From Paenalcaligenes sp021793095 (GTDB lineage: Bacteria > Pseudomonadota > Gammaproteobacteria > Burkholderiales > Burkholderiaceae_B), in assembly GCA_027317645.1 (NCBI GenBank), contig DAHVQS010000045.1:1-15405 (forward strand): DNA of 15,405 nt. Reading direction: 5' to 3'. The notes under the pieces were generated by a model. It made no database searches and was not told the DNA's origin. It worked only from the letters and a program-made list of their open reading frames with translations. This document shows positions 14,398-15,405 of the stretch, one piece after another; position 1 is the stretch's first letter, and each line of letters starts with the position of its first letter. Made by a program: the position numbers and the translations under genes.

Positions 14398-14979
14398 ATG
14401 AAAAAGCAGATATTGATCGCCTTGAATAAGCCCTATGGCGTGCTCAGCCAATTTACAGATGCCCAACAACGTCCAACTTTGGGTGATTATGTGTCCGTGC
14501 CGGATGTTTATGCAGCTGGACGGCTAGATAAAGACAGTGAAGGATTGATGCTGTTGACGAATGATGGACGCTTACAAGAGCGCATCACGCATCCCCGTTT
14601 TGGCTTAGTAAAAACCTATTGGACCCAAGTAGAAGGCACCCCTAAACGCGAACAATTAGGGCGATTACAGCGCGGGGTCCAGTTGCGTGATGGATGGGCA
14701 GCAGCTGCCAGTGTTCGCTGCATAGACGCACCGGTACTATGGGACAGACATCCTCCCATCAGATACCGAGCGCATATCCCCACCCATTGGTTAGAGGTGC
14801 GCATCAGTGAAGGACGCAACCGGCAAGTGCGGCGGATGACTGCTGCGGTAGGATTGCCGACGTTGCGTTTAGTGCGTGTACAAATTGGCCCTTGGCGGCT
14901 CGATGAGTTGCTGCCTGGGCACTGGCGTTATGCCAATGCGGGCGCAATTAAGCAAAAAATGAAAGGACGCTCTTATTGA
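14398..14979 (+). CDS. rluE: 23S rRNA pseudouridine synthase RluE family
   Basis: RluE converts a uridine in domain V of 23S rRNA (U2457 in E. coli) to pseudouridine. The 193-residue product aligns from its first residues with E. coli RluE: ILIALNKPYGVLSQFTDAQQRPTL (5-28), then the catalytic motif AGRLDKDSEGLMLLTNDG with Asp44, a segment KTYWTQVEG, and the C-terminal signature LEVRISEGRNRQVRRMTAAVG. It lacks an S4 domain, as RluE does. An in-frame ATG at 14332 would add 22 residues with no family similarity and would place a TATAAT inside the gene, so I chose 14398, preceded by GGGGG. The 3' end overlaps the convergent sirB2-like gene by 32 bases. RluB/F-type relatives are less likely because they carry an S4 domain. 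Confidence 0.9.
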   Translation: MKKQILIALNKPYGVLSQFTDAQQRPTLGDYVSVPDVYAAGRLDKDSEGLMLLTNDGRLQERITHPRFGLVKTYWTQVEGTPKREQLGRLQRGVQLRDGWAAAASVRCIDAPVLWDRHPPIRYRAHIPTHWLEVRISEGRNRQVRRMTAAVGLPTLRLVRVQIGPWRLDELLPGHWRYANAGAIKQKMKGRSY

Positions 14980-15322
14980 GCGCAATACCGACGATATAAA
15001 CGTATATTAAGACCGCAATGACGGCACTCAGTAAACGTATTTGAGGGGTACGGCCACGGCGTATGGCATAAATCCCAGCATAAATATAAGCAATCAAACC
15101 GATAATTTTGGCAATTAACCATGGATGATTAAAGCCGATGGTGAATGCCATTGCGAGCCCAGAAAGCAAAAATAAAGTGTCAATAATATGAGGGGCCACT
15201 CGTACAAAGGTATTTTGTAAGCACCCCCGCTCGAGTACAGACCAATAAGCGCGTATGATGAAAAAAATGATACTCAGCGTAGCAAAGCTGGTGTGCAGAT
15301 GCTTATAAGCAAGGTAACTCAT
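14948..15322 (-). CDS. SirB2 family membrane protein
   Basis: SirB2-family proteins are small inner-membrane proteins; the name comes from a Salmonella locus affecting invasion gene expression, and the molecular role is not established. The 124-residue product has four hydrophobic segments (approximately 11-24, 43-60, 67-86 and 97-115), beginning with the typical LAYKHLHTSFATLSIIFFIIRAYWS and including VAPHIIDTLFLLSGLAMAF. I chose the ATG at 15322 because family similarity begins there. GAGGAG is 12 bases upstream, rather far. An ATG at 15376 would add 18 residues and has no ribosome-binding site. The C-terminal 10 codons lie antisense to the end of rluE. Confidence 0.82.
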   Translation of the reverse strand: MSYLAYKHLHTSFATLSIIFFIIRAYWSVLERGCLQNTFVRVAPHIIDTLFLLSGLAMAFTIGFNHPWLIAKIIGLIAYIYAGIYAIRRGRTPQIRLLSAVIAVLIYVYIVGIALNKSVLSFFA

Positions 15323-15405
15323 AATTTTGTACAGCTCCTCAAGGTAGGGCAGTGAAGTATTTAGCCAAAAGAACATTATGGGCTGGTGATTAATTGTATT
15401 TAAGC

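Overview
The window looks like chromosome from a moderate-GC gammaproteobacterium capable of nitrate respiration. Support comes from the close match of the narGHJI products to enterobacterial and pseudomonad nitrate reductase A, the parvulin gene that follows narI, and the presence of RluE and SirB2 homologues. I cannot name a genus. Genes are tightly packed and no gene-free stretch exceeds about 140 bases.

Region 1 (1-5405, + strand): the 3' part of narG, then narH, narJ, narI and a cytoplasmic parvulin-type prolyl isomerase. Together they encode the membrane-bound respiratory nitrate reductase, its assembly chaperone and a probable folding helper. narG/narH and narH/narJ overlap by a base, narI follows narJ by 2 bases, and a 12-bp hairpin without a U-tract separates narI from the isomerase gene.

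Region 2 (5438-8448, - strand): a small acidic exported protein of unknown function, a 14-helix DHA2-type MFS exporter, and upstream of it a MarR-type regulator. Related TTTAAA-centred imperfect palindromes lie upstream of both marR and the exporter gene, which suggests a regulator/exporter pair. The exporter leader also carries an AAAAGCG heptamer tandem repeat and has no visible ribosome-binding site.

Region 3 (8545-10569, + strand): a tyrosine phosphatase of the PtpB/IphP-like family, divergent from marR, followed by an overlapping lrgA-lrgB pair (CidA/LrgA and LrgB membrane proteins).

Region 4 (10595-14222, - strand): a complete TRAP transporter, dctP-dctQ-dctM, with a Sir2-type deacylase gene starting 15 bases after dctM, probably in the same transcript. 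A hairpin followed by a T-rich run lies between dctP and dctQ and could make the binding protein more abundant than the membrane subunits. The sirtuin differs from E. coli CobB at several signature positions.

Region 5 (14398-15322): rluE (23S rRNA pseudouridine synthase, +) and a SirB2-family membrane protein (-), overlapping tail to tail by 32 bases.

Most of the content is recognisable. I did not find a clearly new multi-gene system. The best leads are the marR/exporter control region, the divergent TRAP-linked sirtuin, and the orphan exported protein with a two-turn direct repeat upstream.
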